This document shows, one piece after another, positions 1 through 10,027 of a stretch of 64,000 nt of DNA. The notes below the pieces were generated by a model. It was given only the letters and a program-made list of their open reading frames with translations, was not told where the DNA came from and ran no database searches. The translations under genes and the position numbers were made by a program. The stretch is from Calliopsis andreniformis (taxonomy: Eukaryota > Arthropoda > Insecta > Hymenoptera > Andrenidae), in contig NW_027480542.1 in assembly GCF_051401765.1 (NCBI RefSeq), forward strand, positions 434,001 to 498,000, given 5' to 3'. Positions within the stretch are counted from its first letter, which is position 1. Each line of letters opens with the position of its first letter.

Positions 1-654
1 GAATCAAGCCTTCACGGCAAGGCAAAGACGAGACGTCGATTATCTTCCACAGATGTTTATTCGACAATATAGGGCCGTGTAGACGGCACGGTTGCGGAAG
101 ATTACAGGTGGTCGGTACAGAAACAAACACGTGTCCTCACAATCTCGGCACACGCGGACTTGCCCGTTACAAAAAATGCGTTGCTCTTACTGACACCGGA
201 ATAAGCGAAACAAGACGGCAAATTCTACCATACCGGGATATCGGAGACACTCTGGGAAAACCCAAATCGCGCCTAGCTCTAACAGCACTTCGTGCCCGGT
301 AATTAGACCAAGGTAATTTATGCAGCTTACCCTTATTGCTCTCGTATCGCTATCCGTCACGTCTCGGCAACGATTGACGACGCTCTGCACGCGCACATGC
401 GACCCTCTCAATTCGCGACACGTCCCGCCCCCGCGCAAGCGCGACAGCCCATCGGCGTACTCGCTGTGGTTCAGGCGCGTATGCGAGGAGCGTGGCCCCG
501 TCCCTCTCCGGCGACGATCCACATTTTCGTGGAGACTTCCCCAGGACTTCCTATGACTCCTGCTGCCTGGACAACGATCTCCGGGCTCTCCTCCACCCTC
601 GCCCTCCGCTTGAGCCGTTGTAGAACAAAGTTTTTGAAGACTTCGTATTAATTT
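1..654. other. GC-rich non-coding block, no recognised gene
   Basis: This edge is much more GC-rich than the rest of the window, and its open frames on both strands resemble no protein family. The stretch at about 558-625 (CTGCCTGGACAACG, then GGGCTCTCCTCCACCC) is clearly related to 43373-43440 in the same orientation. The two places therefore probably hold pieces of one repeat family, perhaps LTR or untranslated sequence of a retroelement. No terminal repeat or target duplication can be seen because the window starts inside it. Confidence 0.4.
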
Positions 655-2350
655 AACTCGTGTCATTATACAAACTACATTGCTACAGGACGTGGTTCAG
701 AGTTTCACTCTCATAGTTGCATTTACACATTGGGTTATCAATGGTACCGATCCCAGCCAGAGAGGCAGCCAGATTATAGTAATCGGCTTTGCTTCTATTT
801 ATCGTAACAATAAATTGACATGTTAATTTTTTATGTTTGAACCAAGGATAACGGTAATGATTATAATAATATTGAAAATATAGTTTGCCTTTGTATAGGA
901 CCTGATTTTTTAATATGGAAAAAGTAGTGAGGAAGATCTTTTTGTTAAAAAGCTCATATAGGTCAGAATAGGAAATTTTGAAGATGTAAGTAGAGCAGGA
1001 AGAGGTACCACATTTGGCTAAATCATCCACCAAATCATTACCTCAGATCCTCGCGTGGGACGGAATCCAAACAAATTTTACAAGATATTTATTATTATTA
1101 TTGTAGGAAAATTAAAAGAAGAAGAACAATCAGGAACACGTTTGACAAATAACTGCGACGAACTGCCTCGACCGCGTGCAGCGTGCCGCGTGTCGCGTAC
1201 CGCGTGTCGCTTGTTTTTCGTTCGCGGCAGGGCACTGTTCAGTGCCGCGCTTTTTAAACAAAATAACTATTCCTACATTATTTTAAAGGTATTCACTATA
1301 TTTCCTTTTAATACTAAAAGAGTGGTAGAATCAGAGCCCCACCAAGTACCACAAAGAAACTTAATTAAATTAAGAGAAGTTGAACATTTTTTAACTACAT
1401 GCTTGATATGAGACGAAATGTAGTCAAAAATAATCCCCAAAAAACGCACTGACGGACTAGATTTAATCAGGACATTATCTATTTTAATAGTAATGGATTC
1501 AGGAGCAACTCTTTTGATATTAAAACGGACAGAAACGGTTTTACTGGGAGAAAGATCTAATCCCAAGACATAAAGATTATGTTTAATTGTTTTGATAGCT
1601 TCTTCGACAACATTTAATCCCCTTTTTATGGATATCGATTTATGGTGGACAACCATATCATCTGCGAATTAAGTAACAGAAACTGAGCTTTGGACATTAC
1701 TAGAAATATTAGCTACATAAATGATGTATCGTAAGGGACTAAGAACTTCGCCCTGGAAGACACCATTATAAACAACTCTGGATATATATTCAGACAGAGC
1801 AGTGAATACGAATCTTTCGTGAGTTAACTATTTTATGAACTTCAATACGTTTTCTGAATAACCAATGGACGCTAGCTTTCCGAGTAGTATATCTATACAG
1901 ACATTATGAAATGTGCCTTATACATCTAGAAATGCGGCCAACACCTCCCTCTTCTCAACAAATTCCTCTCCTATTTTAAGAGATAGATTTAGGCTATCAA
2001 GGCAAGATCTGCCACATCTAAATCTGTGCTGGCTGCGAGGAAGAATATTGCTACTTTCTACCTACCATTGAAGTCTGTTTTTTATTAAGGTCTGGAAAAG
2101 TTTGGACAAACATGAGGAAAGAGCAATTGGGCAAAGACCCATACCATCAGGTTTACTGATAAAGTGGAGAAAAGAACACTTTCAACTGTCTGGAAACTCA
2201 TTACAGAGGAACATATCATTAAATATGTTAAGCAATATATCTCTATACTTGTCAGGAAGTCTTTTCAAGATTTCAAAGTCTATCCCATCCATCCCAGGGG
2301 CAGATGTTATTTTTTTAAAATAACGTGACAGCTCCAGCCTCCCCGTTTTG
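655..2350 (-). pseudogene. Jockey-like LINE ORF2 remnant (LINE-A): RT, RNase H and C-terminus
   Basis: Read on the minus strand, 2345-2240 encodes the start of a reverse transcriptase (SAPGMDGIDFEILKRLPD). The segment 1790-1640 carries the FQGEVLSPLRYIIYV block and FADD, with a TAA stop just before FADD. The following LDLSPSKT and VRFLGIIFD blocks are the RT palm and thumb. About 1065-1020 holds the RNase H end (WIPSHARI, TGA stop, GNDLVDDLAK). Below that is the C-terminal domain also seen in LINE-B (FIVTINRSKADYYNLAASLA; CKCNYESETLNHVL, then a stop). A GC-rich segment at about 1085-1270 with repeated CCGCGTGTCGC replaces the part between thumb and RNase H, so it is an internal deletion or insertion. 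With several stops the copy is dead. It belongs to the same clade as the LINEs at 15-20 kb and 48-50 kb. Confidence 0.85.
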
Positions 2351-2990
2351 CCTCTGAAAAGAGCACGGATCGTTGGAATGATCTAGGAGCGTGAAGCACT
2401 TTGGCATAGCCTGTCTAGCGAACCCATCGCGATAGTACCAGGGCTAATCACTGTTTAAATAAAAAGTAGTAAAGTTCACGGTGAGTTCCAACTGTTTAAC
2501 CTGGCCACGGACCCAAAACATCCTATCTCCTTTTCACCTGACGGCGATCGGAGGTAGAGCACGCTTGCTTTCGCGAGCAGACGGGAGAGTGGCAACAATA
2601 GACTATGAATGTACATCTAATGCATGCTATTAGATTGCTTAGTCTGCGGGAACATTGTTTATATTCCTTACAGCATGATTTTCAGTAAATAAAAACAATG
2701 AAAGATAAGATAAATGTTATAAAATATATAAAATGCATTAAAGTATTTTTGTATATTTAATTTATTAGTAATAATTTACATGTAATAAGTGGCCGATTAA
2801 TTATTAAAGGGTACAAGACTCCATTTACGGTTTACAATCGTACAATGGAAATAAAATGAGTCGGATATGTTAAAATTACTCATGATTATTATTTATTGAA
2901 AATTATAATGTACGCTTCATTTTTATTAATCATAATACAATTTAGTATTAATCAATAACCAGAGATTTGAGGCTTTCACGGCCCGGCATC
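2351..2990. other. Intergenic, no gene seen
   Basis: The first half (to about 2600) is mixed in composition and may still be decayed LINE or another repeat. The rest is strongly AT-rich with short microsatellite-like runs. No coding similarity or paired ends were found. Confidence 0.4.
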
Positions 2991-2991
2991 A

Positions 2992-3256
2992 TACAATTCT
3001 CATTGTTGAAGCTTTCGGGTGTAAGCCGTGTACGGTAGGAAGAGATTTCCCTACGTTTCGCTAACATTGCAGTTGACTTCTTCAGGGAGTCGAAAAAAAC
3101 TGAAACAGTTTCAGTATGTCTTTCGAAGAGTGTCACTGAAACAGTTTCAGTTTCTTTCGACCCCTTGAAGAAGCCAGCTACAGTGCTAGTGAAACGTTGG
3201 GAAATCTCTTCCTATTGGACACGGCTTACACCCGAAAGCTTCAACAATGAGAATTG
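2992..3256. repeat. 265-bp palindromic (foldback) repeat
   Basis: The outer arms, about 2992-3095 and 3153-3256, are inverted copies with roughly 85-90% identity. They begin TACAATTCTCATTGTTGAAG, and the right arm ends with the complement. Near the centre the 15-base word CTGAAACAGTTTCAG occurs twice (3100-3114 and 3136-3150). This word is itself an inverted repeat around its middle base, so the element is a palindrome containing two smaller palindromes. It has no coding capacity. A non-autonomous DNA transposon (MITE) is the simplest reading, but no clear target duplication was found. Confidence 0.75.
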
Positions 3257-3675
3257 TAATCAATCACACTTCTTCATGTCTTCCATATTATACATTGCAA
3301 AGTGATACATACATATACAATTCAGTTTTCATCAAATTTTTACACTAATACTTACATGGTTTATTGTGCAGATTTGCACTACAATAAGTAAGGAAAAAAA
3401 ATATATTAGTATATTACAGTTTTTTGCATATTGGAAGTCAATGCATGTATAACAACATATGCTTGTTGCGTCGTTAAAATTGTAAATGTGTCTGATGTTT
3501 GAACATCAATACTTCTTTTCATATTATTCCGTTCCTCCTGCAACAATCAAATGGAAGCTTAAAGTACAATTTAAATTTCATGAAAATATTACAAATTTTA
3601 TCATTGTGGTTTGTGTTGTTTTGTCTTTGGAATGTACAATCATTTCAGGTTCCTCTTCAATTACCTGCAAAATAA
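3257..3675. other. AT-rich, no gene seen
   Basis: Low-complexity AT-rich sequence with only short open frames. It may be the interior or 3' part of the THAP-bearing element to its right, since that gene reads toward it, but no coding similarity is visible. Confidence 0.35.
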
Positions 3676-4085
3676 TAAATATTTGTAACTATTTAGAAGT
3701 AGATAATAACGCATTCTGAGGGGCCTACTTCATTCGTGCTTGCAGGTATTACTGAACAATTATCTATACAATCAAATAATGTAGGTATTGCTGTTGCTTT
3801 AAAATGGCGAGAACCATTTGCTTGTGATACAGTAATACACTCAGAGCTGAAATGCGCACTGCAAATAACAGCGTACTTAAAAGATTTCGGTCGTAAATTC
3901 TAAGGTATTGCCTTGCACAATGCTTCTAAGCATTCCGGGTTTTTGGAAGCCTGTAAAAAGATCACATTTTTATTATCTAACATATGCATGGAATGAAATT
4001 GATTAATTACTTACCTGTGAAAGCTAATGCTTTTATTTTTCTGCCACTGATTTCTGCACCCTTTTATGCAACACTCGTAGACCAT
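3676..4085 (-). pseudogene. Two-exon THAP-domain gene remnant (P-element-like)
   Basis: The minus strand encodes a THAP zinc finger (C2CH DNA-binding domain) split by a 64-bp intron. Exon 1 (4085-4015) starts ATG and reads MVYECCIKGC through KNKSISFH, ending at CAG/GTAAGT. Exon 2 starts at 3950 after a TTTTTACAG acceptor. It continues KNPECLEALCKAIP, a TAG stop, then KYAVICSAHFSSECI, which supplies the conserved ICSxHF motif. The phase across the splice is off by one base (a run of A residues seems one short), so the copy has a frameshift and a nonsense codon. The split point after the FH(R) of THAP is the same as in the P-element gene at 42.5 kb. That argues for a second, diverged P-element or THAP transposase family, of which no catalytic part remains here. 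Confidence 0.75.
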
Positions 4086-4244
4086 CGTCTATTAGAAAGA
4101 AAAAAGCTGGAATCTAAACATACATAAAAAATACAAATTAGACATGCGCAAACAATATGGTAATAATAAGCAATAAAATAATTTAAACAAACGTAATTTA
4201 TCCAATCCAATCCAATTTATACCAATATCACCTCTGACCATTGA

Positions 4245-4450
4245 GCTTGGCGCCTATTAGCTTTTTATAGTTTATGTGAATAGTTCAATATACGTACTAA
4301 AAAATTTGCCGTATAGGGCATCACTTTGAGGATCATACATAATGTGCGCTCTAAAAAATTTGCCTTATAAGCATTACTTTAGGAGTCATACACAAATTGA
4401 AAAATCAAACGTAAAATATATTTGACGGGTCCTTTTGCCAAAACAAAATG
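4245..4450 (-). repeat. Dispersed ~200-bp repeat, copy 1 (inverted relative to 20505-20705)
   Basis: The reverse complement of this block matches 20505-20705 almost throughout. Shared words include TTTTTCAATTTGTGTATGAC, AAATTTTTTAGAGCGCACAT and TGAACTATTCACATAAACTA. Each copy also contains an internal imperfect duplication (tatgaccctaaagtaatgctta and gcaaattttttagarcgcac occur twice). It lies just 5' of the THAP gene, so it may be the terminal region of that transposon family. Confidence 0.75.
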
Positions 4451-4459
4451 TTTACCAGG

Positions 4460-5819
4460 TGTAACGTCCCTAAAGCGATGCTACGTTGTCCATGGAAGAG
4501 CGGCTTTCCGATGGACGAAAAGTGGGGTTCGTGTGGCGTGCGGTTAAGGAGTTAAAATCCAAAGCTTAGATCTTTCTTGACATTAATTTATTCAGTAAAA
4601 CCCTATTCTAATTCTAACGTAAATACAATACTAATGCCTATTCTAATTCGTTAAATATTTATAAGAACAAATAAGGTTAATTATTATGCACAGACGAGGT
4701 TATGTTGATCGTAATCGTTATGCGATATACTTCGCGAGAGTTAGGTTATGTGTCTATGATTCGTGAATAGAAATTAGGTTATGTGTCTAAGCTTTTACAT
4801 TCGTGTACAAGAGTAATTATGCTGTTATTAATTAATCCGTATTAATTGCGGTAGAGGATCCTCTGTATTAGACGATACGCAGTGTAAGTGTGTGTGTGTG
4901 TGCAATAGATCTTGTCTCGTATGCCCTGGTCGCTGCCGAAGTTATAGATGGCTATAACCTAAGAGCGGTCTCAAAGTTTCATGAAACATATAATCTTTGC
5001 TTGATTGCCTAAGCATCCGTAAGCCCTTCGTTATCTTTTCTACATCAGTCGCTATCTTGGAGAAAAGACTCTTCAGGAGCGGTCTTAGAAATGCGTCCGA
5101 CTAGGAATGGCTTCTAGCGCTTGTTGGCAAGCGATTCGTCTGCTTACGGCAAGCACGAACTCTATATTAAAGGAGCATCAATTACTATTTGGTAGAACGG
5201 TCGCTACCCCTAAAGGAGCGGTCTCGATCTTTAGTATATCAGCTACCTCCAAGATGTCGCCCGTATTGCACTTGCTTAGAATCGTCGTAGTGCACCTGTC
5301 ATAAAGCTACTCAAGATTGAACCTGTAAAGGAGCATCGAATACTCTTGATCTCTGGAAAACGGTCGCTACCCCTAAAGGAGCGGTCTCGATCTCACTGGA
5401 CGAGTATCTCAGCTGCCTCCCAGATCTTCGTCTATTCGCAACCTGATGCCAGAGAGAAGTGTGTTCCCGCTGCCTTCGCAGCTCCTTTTGTACTCGCCAG
5501 TCGGAGTTCGCACATGCGCAGTTGTTCTAATTCTAATGGCGCTCTTATTCTAATAGTGGCTGTTTTAATACGAAAACGTACGAAATATGCTATACTTATA
5601 TGAAAATGTAATCAAAATCTATAATATATAATATGTGTCGTAATACAAAAATGTTTATTAGTAATTGGATAACAGAATACGCGCTATTATACAGTTATAA
5701 GATAGAAATAGAAAGAGATAGATATGTTTACAATAAGATGGAGAGAGACAGCGATAGTAGAGAGAGATAGAGTGAAATAGGAAGAGACAGAGACAGAGAC
5801 AGAGTCGTGGGGCGTTACA
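4460..5819. mobile_element. Solo LTR, 1,360 bp, with CAGG target duplication
   Basis: The block begins TGTAACGTCCC and ends GGGGCGTTACA, so it has TG...CA ends that are imperfect inverted repeats. It is flanked by CAGG at 4456-4459 and again at 5820-5823. No gag or pol coding is present, as expected for a solo LTR left by recombination between the two LTRs of a retrotransposon. It contains GT-rich (about 4885-4905) and AGAGAC-rich (about 5783-5804) simple repeats. Family assignment is open: a 4-bp duplication suits a gypsy-like element, and TGTAACG ends also occur in BEL/Pao elements. Confidence 0.75.
5169..5430. repeat. Direct ~90-100 bp duplication inside the solo LTR
   Basis: Two units starting near 5169 and 5326 share AAAGGAGCATC, then CGGTCGCTACCCCTAAAGGA, GCGGTCTCGATCT and CAGCTRCCTCC. 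A weaker third occurrence of the GGAGCGGTCT word lies near 5076. Tandem duplications in U3 are common in retroelement LTRs and often hold promoter elements; that role here is inference. Confidence 0.7.
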
Positions 5820-5833
5820 CAGGCCTGGATTAA

Positions 5834-7435
5834 CCTTCCTATACCTGCGCGTCATGCCACAGCATGACGCGTATATCCGCGCGCGGTCTCAGAGACCAAT
5901 ATTTATAGTGTGATTACTATTTATATCATTCAGATTATTTTTTCAAAGTTCTTGGCAAATGTAATTAGGTAATGTATCTAAGTTAAATAAAAAGAACATT
6001 TTCTTGAAAATTAGCATTTTATTTGAGTAATGAGCTTTTAGTTCTGTAGAGACCGGTGACTAGGGAGGGATGCAGCGCGAACAGGAAGTAGAGGTGTTAC
6101 AAGGCACAGGTAGAAGTTAGTCATTGGTGGGCCGTCAGGGTGAACGGATGCGACTGTAAAGAGATACGAAATAAAGGAGCGTTGAACCAAAGTATTGGTG
6201 TATTTAATACAACCCCTCGGGTACCACAAGTTCTTTTATAACAATGTTCAAATGAAAATTACATTAAATATATTAAAATATATAAAAACATGTATGATAT
6301 ATTAAAACATTTATAAAATCTGCATTATGTAACAACTATTCATTCATTCTCAAACGAAGAGGTGTAACAATTAGTGCAAATCATAACTGCATGTTCTAAA
6401 TAAAAATATTTTTTGCACGATTTGCAGTTGTACCGCGTTTTACGATTTTTTTTTTATGAACAGTATGAACATCAGCCTGGTATTTCCTGTGATATGGAAC
6501 TACTCTGTGATGTATCCAATTTCCCGTCTAGACAGATGTTCCATCATCAAATCATAGGATAATGTTTCCCAAAACTTTCTCCGGCTTACTTGCAGATCCG
6601 AATGGTTTTCTGTATATATAATATATGAATTACTCCCAGTAACATTTACTAAACTATAAAAAACGATCATAGGCCACCTATTAGTACCTCGAGCACAGTT
6701 ATAGCTCTCACATAATTTGTCTACTGTGTCAACTCTTCCCTTCGTAGCGTTGTGTGTAATTATGATTTCCGGCTTATCCGTCGATACATCTATGCTTGCA
6801 TCATCATGCATACTGGAAATGAGAAGAACATTCCTATTTCTCTTTGGAATGTACGAAATTAGAGTATAATTTTTGCGATGTCCAAGTAAACTTGACTTGT
6901 CATCCCAACCTCTAGTCTACACAAAATTTTTCGGTATTTCTCTTTTGTTTCTGCGAATTGTGCCAAGCATAGTTTATGTTTTTGAAACAATTTATTTGTC
7001 AAAGGAATACTGGTAAAAAAATTGTCACAGATTACATTACGCCCAGTTTTTTAAATTACTTGACATAATTGATCAACTAAAGCAAATGATCCTGTGTCCA
7101 AATGGTAAGAGCCAGGTGGTTGCTTTCCAGCGTAAATTTCCATATTCAATGTATAAAACATTTTGGCGTCAGTCAATGCTTAAATTATAATTCCATATTT
7201 ATTTGGCTTCGATGGTGGTATGAATTGCTTGAAGCTGCAACGTCCTCTAAATGCCTCTAATTTTTTATCAATAGTAACAAATTCGGCAGCACTATAATAT
7301 TTTGCAAAAGATGACACTATTTCTTCAAAAAGCTCTCTAATTGAAGCTAATGTGTCCAAAGATGTGCTTTCGTTTCTGGTTTGCTTGTCGTCAAACCTAA
7401 GACATCTCATTAGAAACTAAAAATGATTCCAACTT
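5834..7435 (-). pseudogene. piggyBac transposase, 3' two-thirds (piggyBac-1) with its element end
   Basis: TTAA at 5830-5833, the piggyBac target site, is followed by CCTTCCTATACCTGCGCGTC, a plausible terminal repeat. Subterminal palindromes follow: CGCGTCATGC-CACA-GCATGACGCG at 5848-5871 and GGTCTC-A-GAGACC at 5885-5897. On the minus strand 7430-7180 encodes FLMRCLRFDDKQTR and TIDKKLEAFRGRCSFKQFIP. The segment 6811-6500 encodes the last catalytic block region (NATKGRVDTVDKLCESYNCA, then NRWPMIVFYSLVNV). The C-terminal Cys-rich cross-brace (CKSC, H, CTNC) ends at a stop near 6340. Several frames are broken. The missing N-terminus continues at 13195-13336, so this copy is split by the gypsy element between. 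Confidence 0.85.
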
Positions 7436-7454
7436 ATTAAATCCTTCATCAGAA

Positions 7455-7628
7455 GTGTAATCGGGGAGGAAAAGAACCACAAACTGAATGCTTTTCGCTA
7501 TCCCATTCATTCCTTATTATTATTATAAAATGAACAAACTAAGTAACTGCGTGCCACTCAACTCGTACACTCGCAACGGAACCGGAAACGCGTAATTTGA
7601 ACGACATATGTATCAGCTCTTCCCCCTG
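7455..7628 (-). mobile_element. Candidate 3' LTR and polypurine tract of gypsy-1
   Basis: Downstream (minus strand) of the gypsy-1 integrase stop lies the purine run AGGGGGAAGAG (about 7617-7628). It is followed by TGATACATATG, a possible LTR start. A possible LTR end (...GATTACA) lies near 7457, just before piggyBac-1 coding resumes. No matching 5' LTR was found near 13.2 kb, so this assignment is tentative. Confidence 0.35.
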
Positions 7629-7747
7629 TAATTCTAACAAACTATAACAAACTCAAAACGTAACTGTACCTTTCTTTTCGTTTAAACTTAAAATAAACTG
7701 TTTGGGAAAACAGAAACACGGTTATAAGGTAAATATTCGACTATCAG

Positions 7748-9220
7748 CTAACGCAGTGATAAGTACTCGCCGTACTTATTTGGAGGTTTTTGGTTGCGTT
7801 GAGGTCGTCCCTCAACGCTTACACTTGGTTGCTGTTTTCTATCCTTAACTCTAATTTCTGCTGTGGACGTTTGTGGAGCGTTAGCTCCTGGCGGCTCCGC
7901 TTCCTCGGATTCTGCTGATCGCGTGTCCTCTGAGTGGCGCTCTGAGCTAGTCGAGTCGAAATTCACGGGTTTTTGTGTTTCTGTGTTTACAGAAATCTGT
8001 TTTCCGTTTCCTATTACCTCCAATGAATCACCGTGGTCTATATCGTTACTCATTTCTTCTATAAGCTCACTTCCTACTTTTCTTATCTGGTCGGTATGAT
8101 GCTTCCAAATTCTACCATCGTCTAGTTTCACTTCAAAATGTGCTTTACCTAATTCCGTCACTGTTCTTCCGAAACGCCATTTTGTGTTTTTGTTTAAATA
8201 TTCTCGCACCGCAACTTTTTCCCCCCTTTTAAAATCTCTAATCTTAACATTTTGTGTCTTTCGCAATTTATCTTCCTCGGGAAACATTAAGTCTAATCTG
8301 CTTCGTAGTTTTCTATTGTACGTCGCCTCAGCAGGGCTTTTATTCAATTCCTGATGAGGTGTTAACTTTTGCAGATTAGCGTTAATGTTAGCATTAGTAA
8401 CATTTAGTTTACGCAATGCTTGTTTCAGCGTTTGAACAAAACCTTCTGCCAATCCATTCGTGGCTGGGTGGTACGGCGCTGTACGCTTATGCCTAATACC
8501 GTTACTTTTTAAAAATTTTTGAAATTCTTCCCCGATAAATGTCCGACTATTATCGGATACTAGTGTTTGAGGTAGGCCAAAGGTTGCAAAAATTTCTCTA
8601 CATTTATCATTTGTATTCTGAATCGACATACTTTTTAAGATATGCACCTCCGGCCACTTTGTGTACGTGTCTACCAATACTAGGAAGGTATGTCCCAAGA
8701 ATGGACCTGCGAAATCTATATGCACCCGTTCAGAAGGTTGTGTCGCCGTTTGCCAGTGATGTTTAATTTTACAATTAGGATTGCTCGCAACATCATACAT
8801 GCTTTACAGTTTTTAGTGATTTCTACAATGTCTCTATTTATATTAGGCCACCAACAAAAATTCCTACTTAATTGTTTCATTTTGATTATGCCAAAATGGC
8901 CCGCGTGTAATTCTTTTAGTGCTTTGTTTCTTAAAGTTTCCGGGATAGCTACTCGCTCTTTTTTAAACACAATTTTATCTTGTAATACAAATTCGCTGTT
9001 GTTATACCCTAATGGAACAAGGCTTTTGCCTTTTATCAACGCTTGTCGGATTTTATTTAACAGGGGGCCATTGGCCGTTTCCTCCCTAATATTCTTCGCA
9101 ATTACTGGCAGCGTTTCTACGTTTTCAATTTGAAAAATATCAATTACGTCGTAATTACTGCCACTTGTTTCTGGTATAGGTAATCGCGAGAAACCATCTG
9201 CGTTTTCATTGTGTTGGAAA
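7748..9220 (-). pseudogene. Gypsy-1 (K02A2.6-like) pol, RNase H end to integrase
   Basis: Reading minus, 9220-9180 gives the end of RNase H and tether (QHNENADGFSRLP). The segment 9039-8716 holds the integrase HHCC zinc region (LKELHAGHFGIIKMK ... NCKAC). The segment 8800-7748 holds the integrase core and C-terminal module, 350 codons. The DDE triad is visible as HIDFAGPF, LVSDNSRTF and TNGLAEGFVQ; the second block has S where the family usually has G. The tail ends KYGEYLSLR with a stop. A frameshift near 8790 separates zinc finger and core. The element continues at 11956-13130, with the RT C-terminal half and most of RNase H missing between. Confidence 0.85.
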
Positions 9221-9946
9221 CGTGTTTTCTGTGGAAACGAGACCTGGAATAAATTATTCCGGGAAAATTATATATTTGTATGATGTTTTCACCATTAGGT
9301 TGTAATATATGTTGTAAATATTTCATTAAAACGTTAAAAACAAATGCACAGCTAATGATGATCAGCGCGAGCGCGGCGAAAAACTGTTGGCTGAAGCAAA
9401 AATTATAAACTTATTTGCACTGCTGTTTACGTTAGCTTGAAAAGTTCCTATTATTTCTTGAATTGTTCAGATTTCTATCGCGGCTGAACTAATCAAGGGG
9501 TCGGAACAGTTAACTGTCATAAAAAGGATAGAAGGCTTAAAGCGTCAGTTATCTGTAACTCGCTCAAGACCTTAAGCCTACAAGTATGAGGGCAATTGGA
9601 CCATAATCAAAGACTAAATTTGTTTGGGCCTAATATCGGTTACGTTTGTAAAAATCTCTGAGGACGACTCATTTCATTTTGGGATTTTCCAGTATGAGCG
9701 ATGTTATTTCCTAGCTTGTTTATTTCTCATTTATGATGGTGGAAGGCCCAAATTACTCACTACGCCCTCCCTACTTTTGACGTATAAAAGTATGCACTAT
9801 GAATCCCTTTTTCACATTTCCTTGTTGGACTTCTTTTAATGAACTATTTAGAACACATATTACAACATAATGGTGAAAACATCATACAAATATATAATTT
9901 TCCTGGAATAATTCATTTCAGGGCTCGTTTCCACAGAAAACACGGA
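9221..9946. mobile_element. Foldback DNA element with ~110-bp inverted ends
   Basis: The left end (9221-9337: GTGTTTTCTGTGGAAACGAG ... ACATATATTACAACC-type sequence) and the right end (9838-9946) are inverted copies with about 90% identity. Both contain the complement of TGGTGAAAACATCATACAAA. The roughly 500-bp interior has no recognisable coding. It sits exactly where the gypsy-1 RNase H coding stops, so it invaded the gypsy. I could not define a target duplication, and the superfamily is unknown. Confidence 0.7.
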
Positions 9947-10027
9947 TAAACTGTGAATGTAATTATTTTGTTTATAAGGCAAAAATTCAAAATTCCAAAA
10001 TATCTGCATCTTGTATTCTGATACATA
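9947..10027. other. Short AT-rich spacer
   Basis: This lies between the foldback element and the Tc1 element. It ends in the TA (10026-10027) that forms the left copy of the Tc1 target duplication. Confidence 0.5.

Noticed and set aside
187..666. Long open frames on both strands in the GC-rich left edge
   Set aside because: GC-rich DNA has few stops; the translations show no family motif and overlap on both strands.
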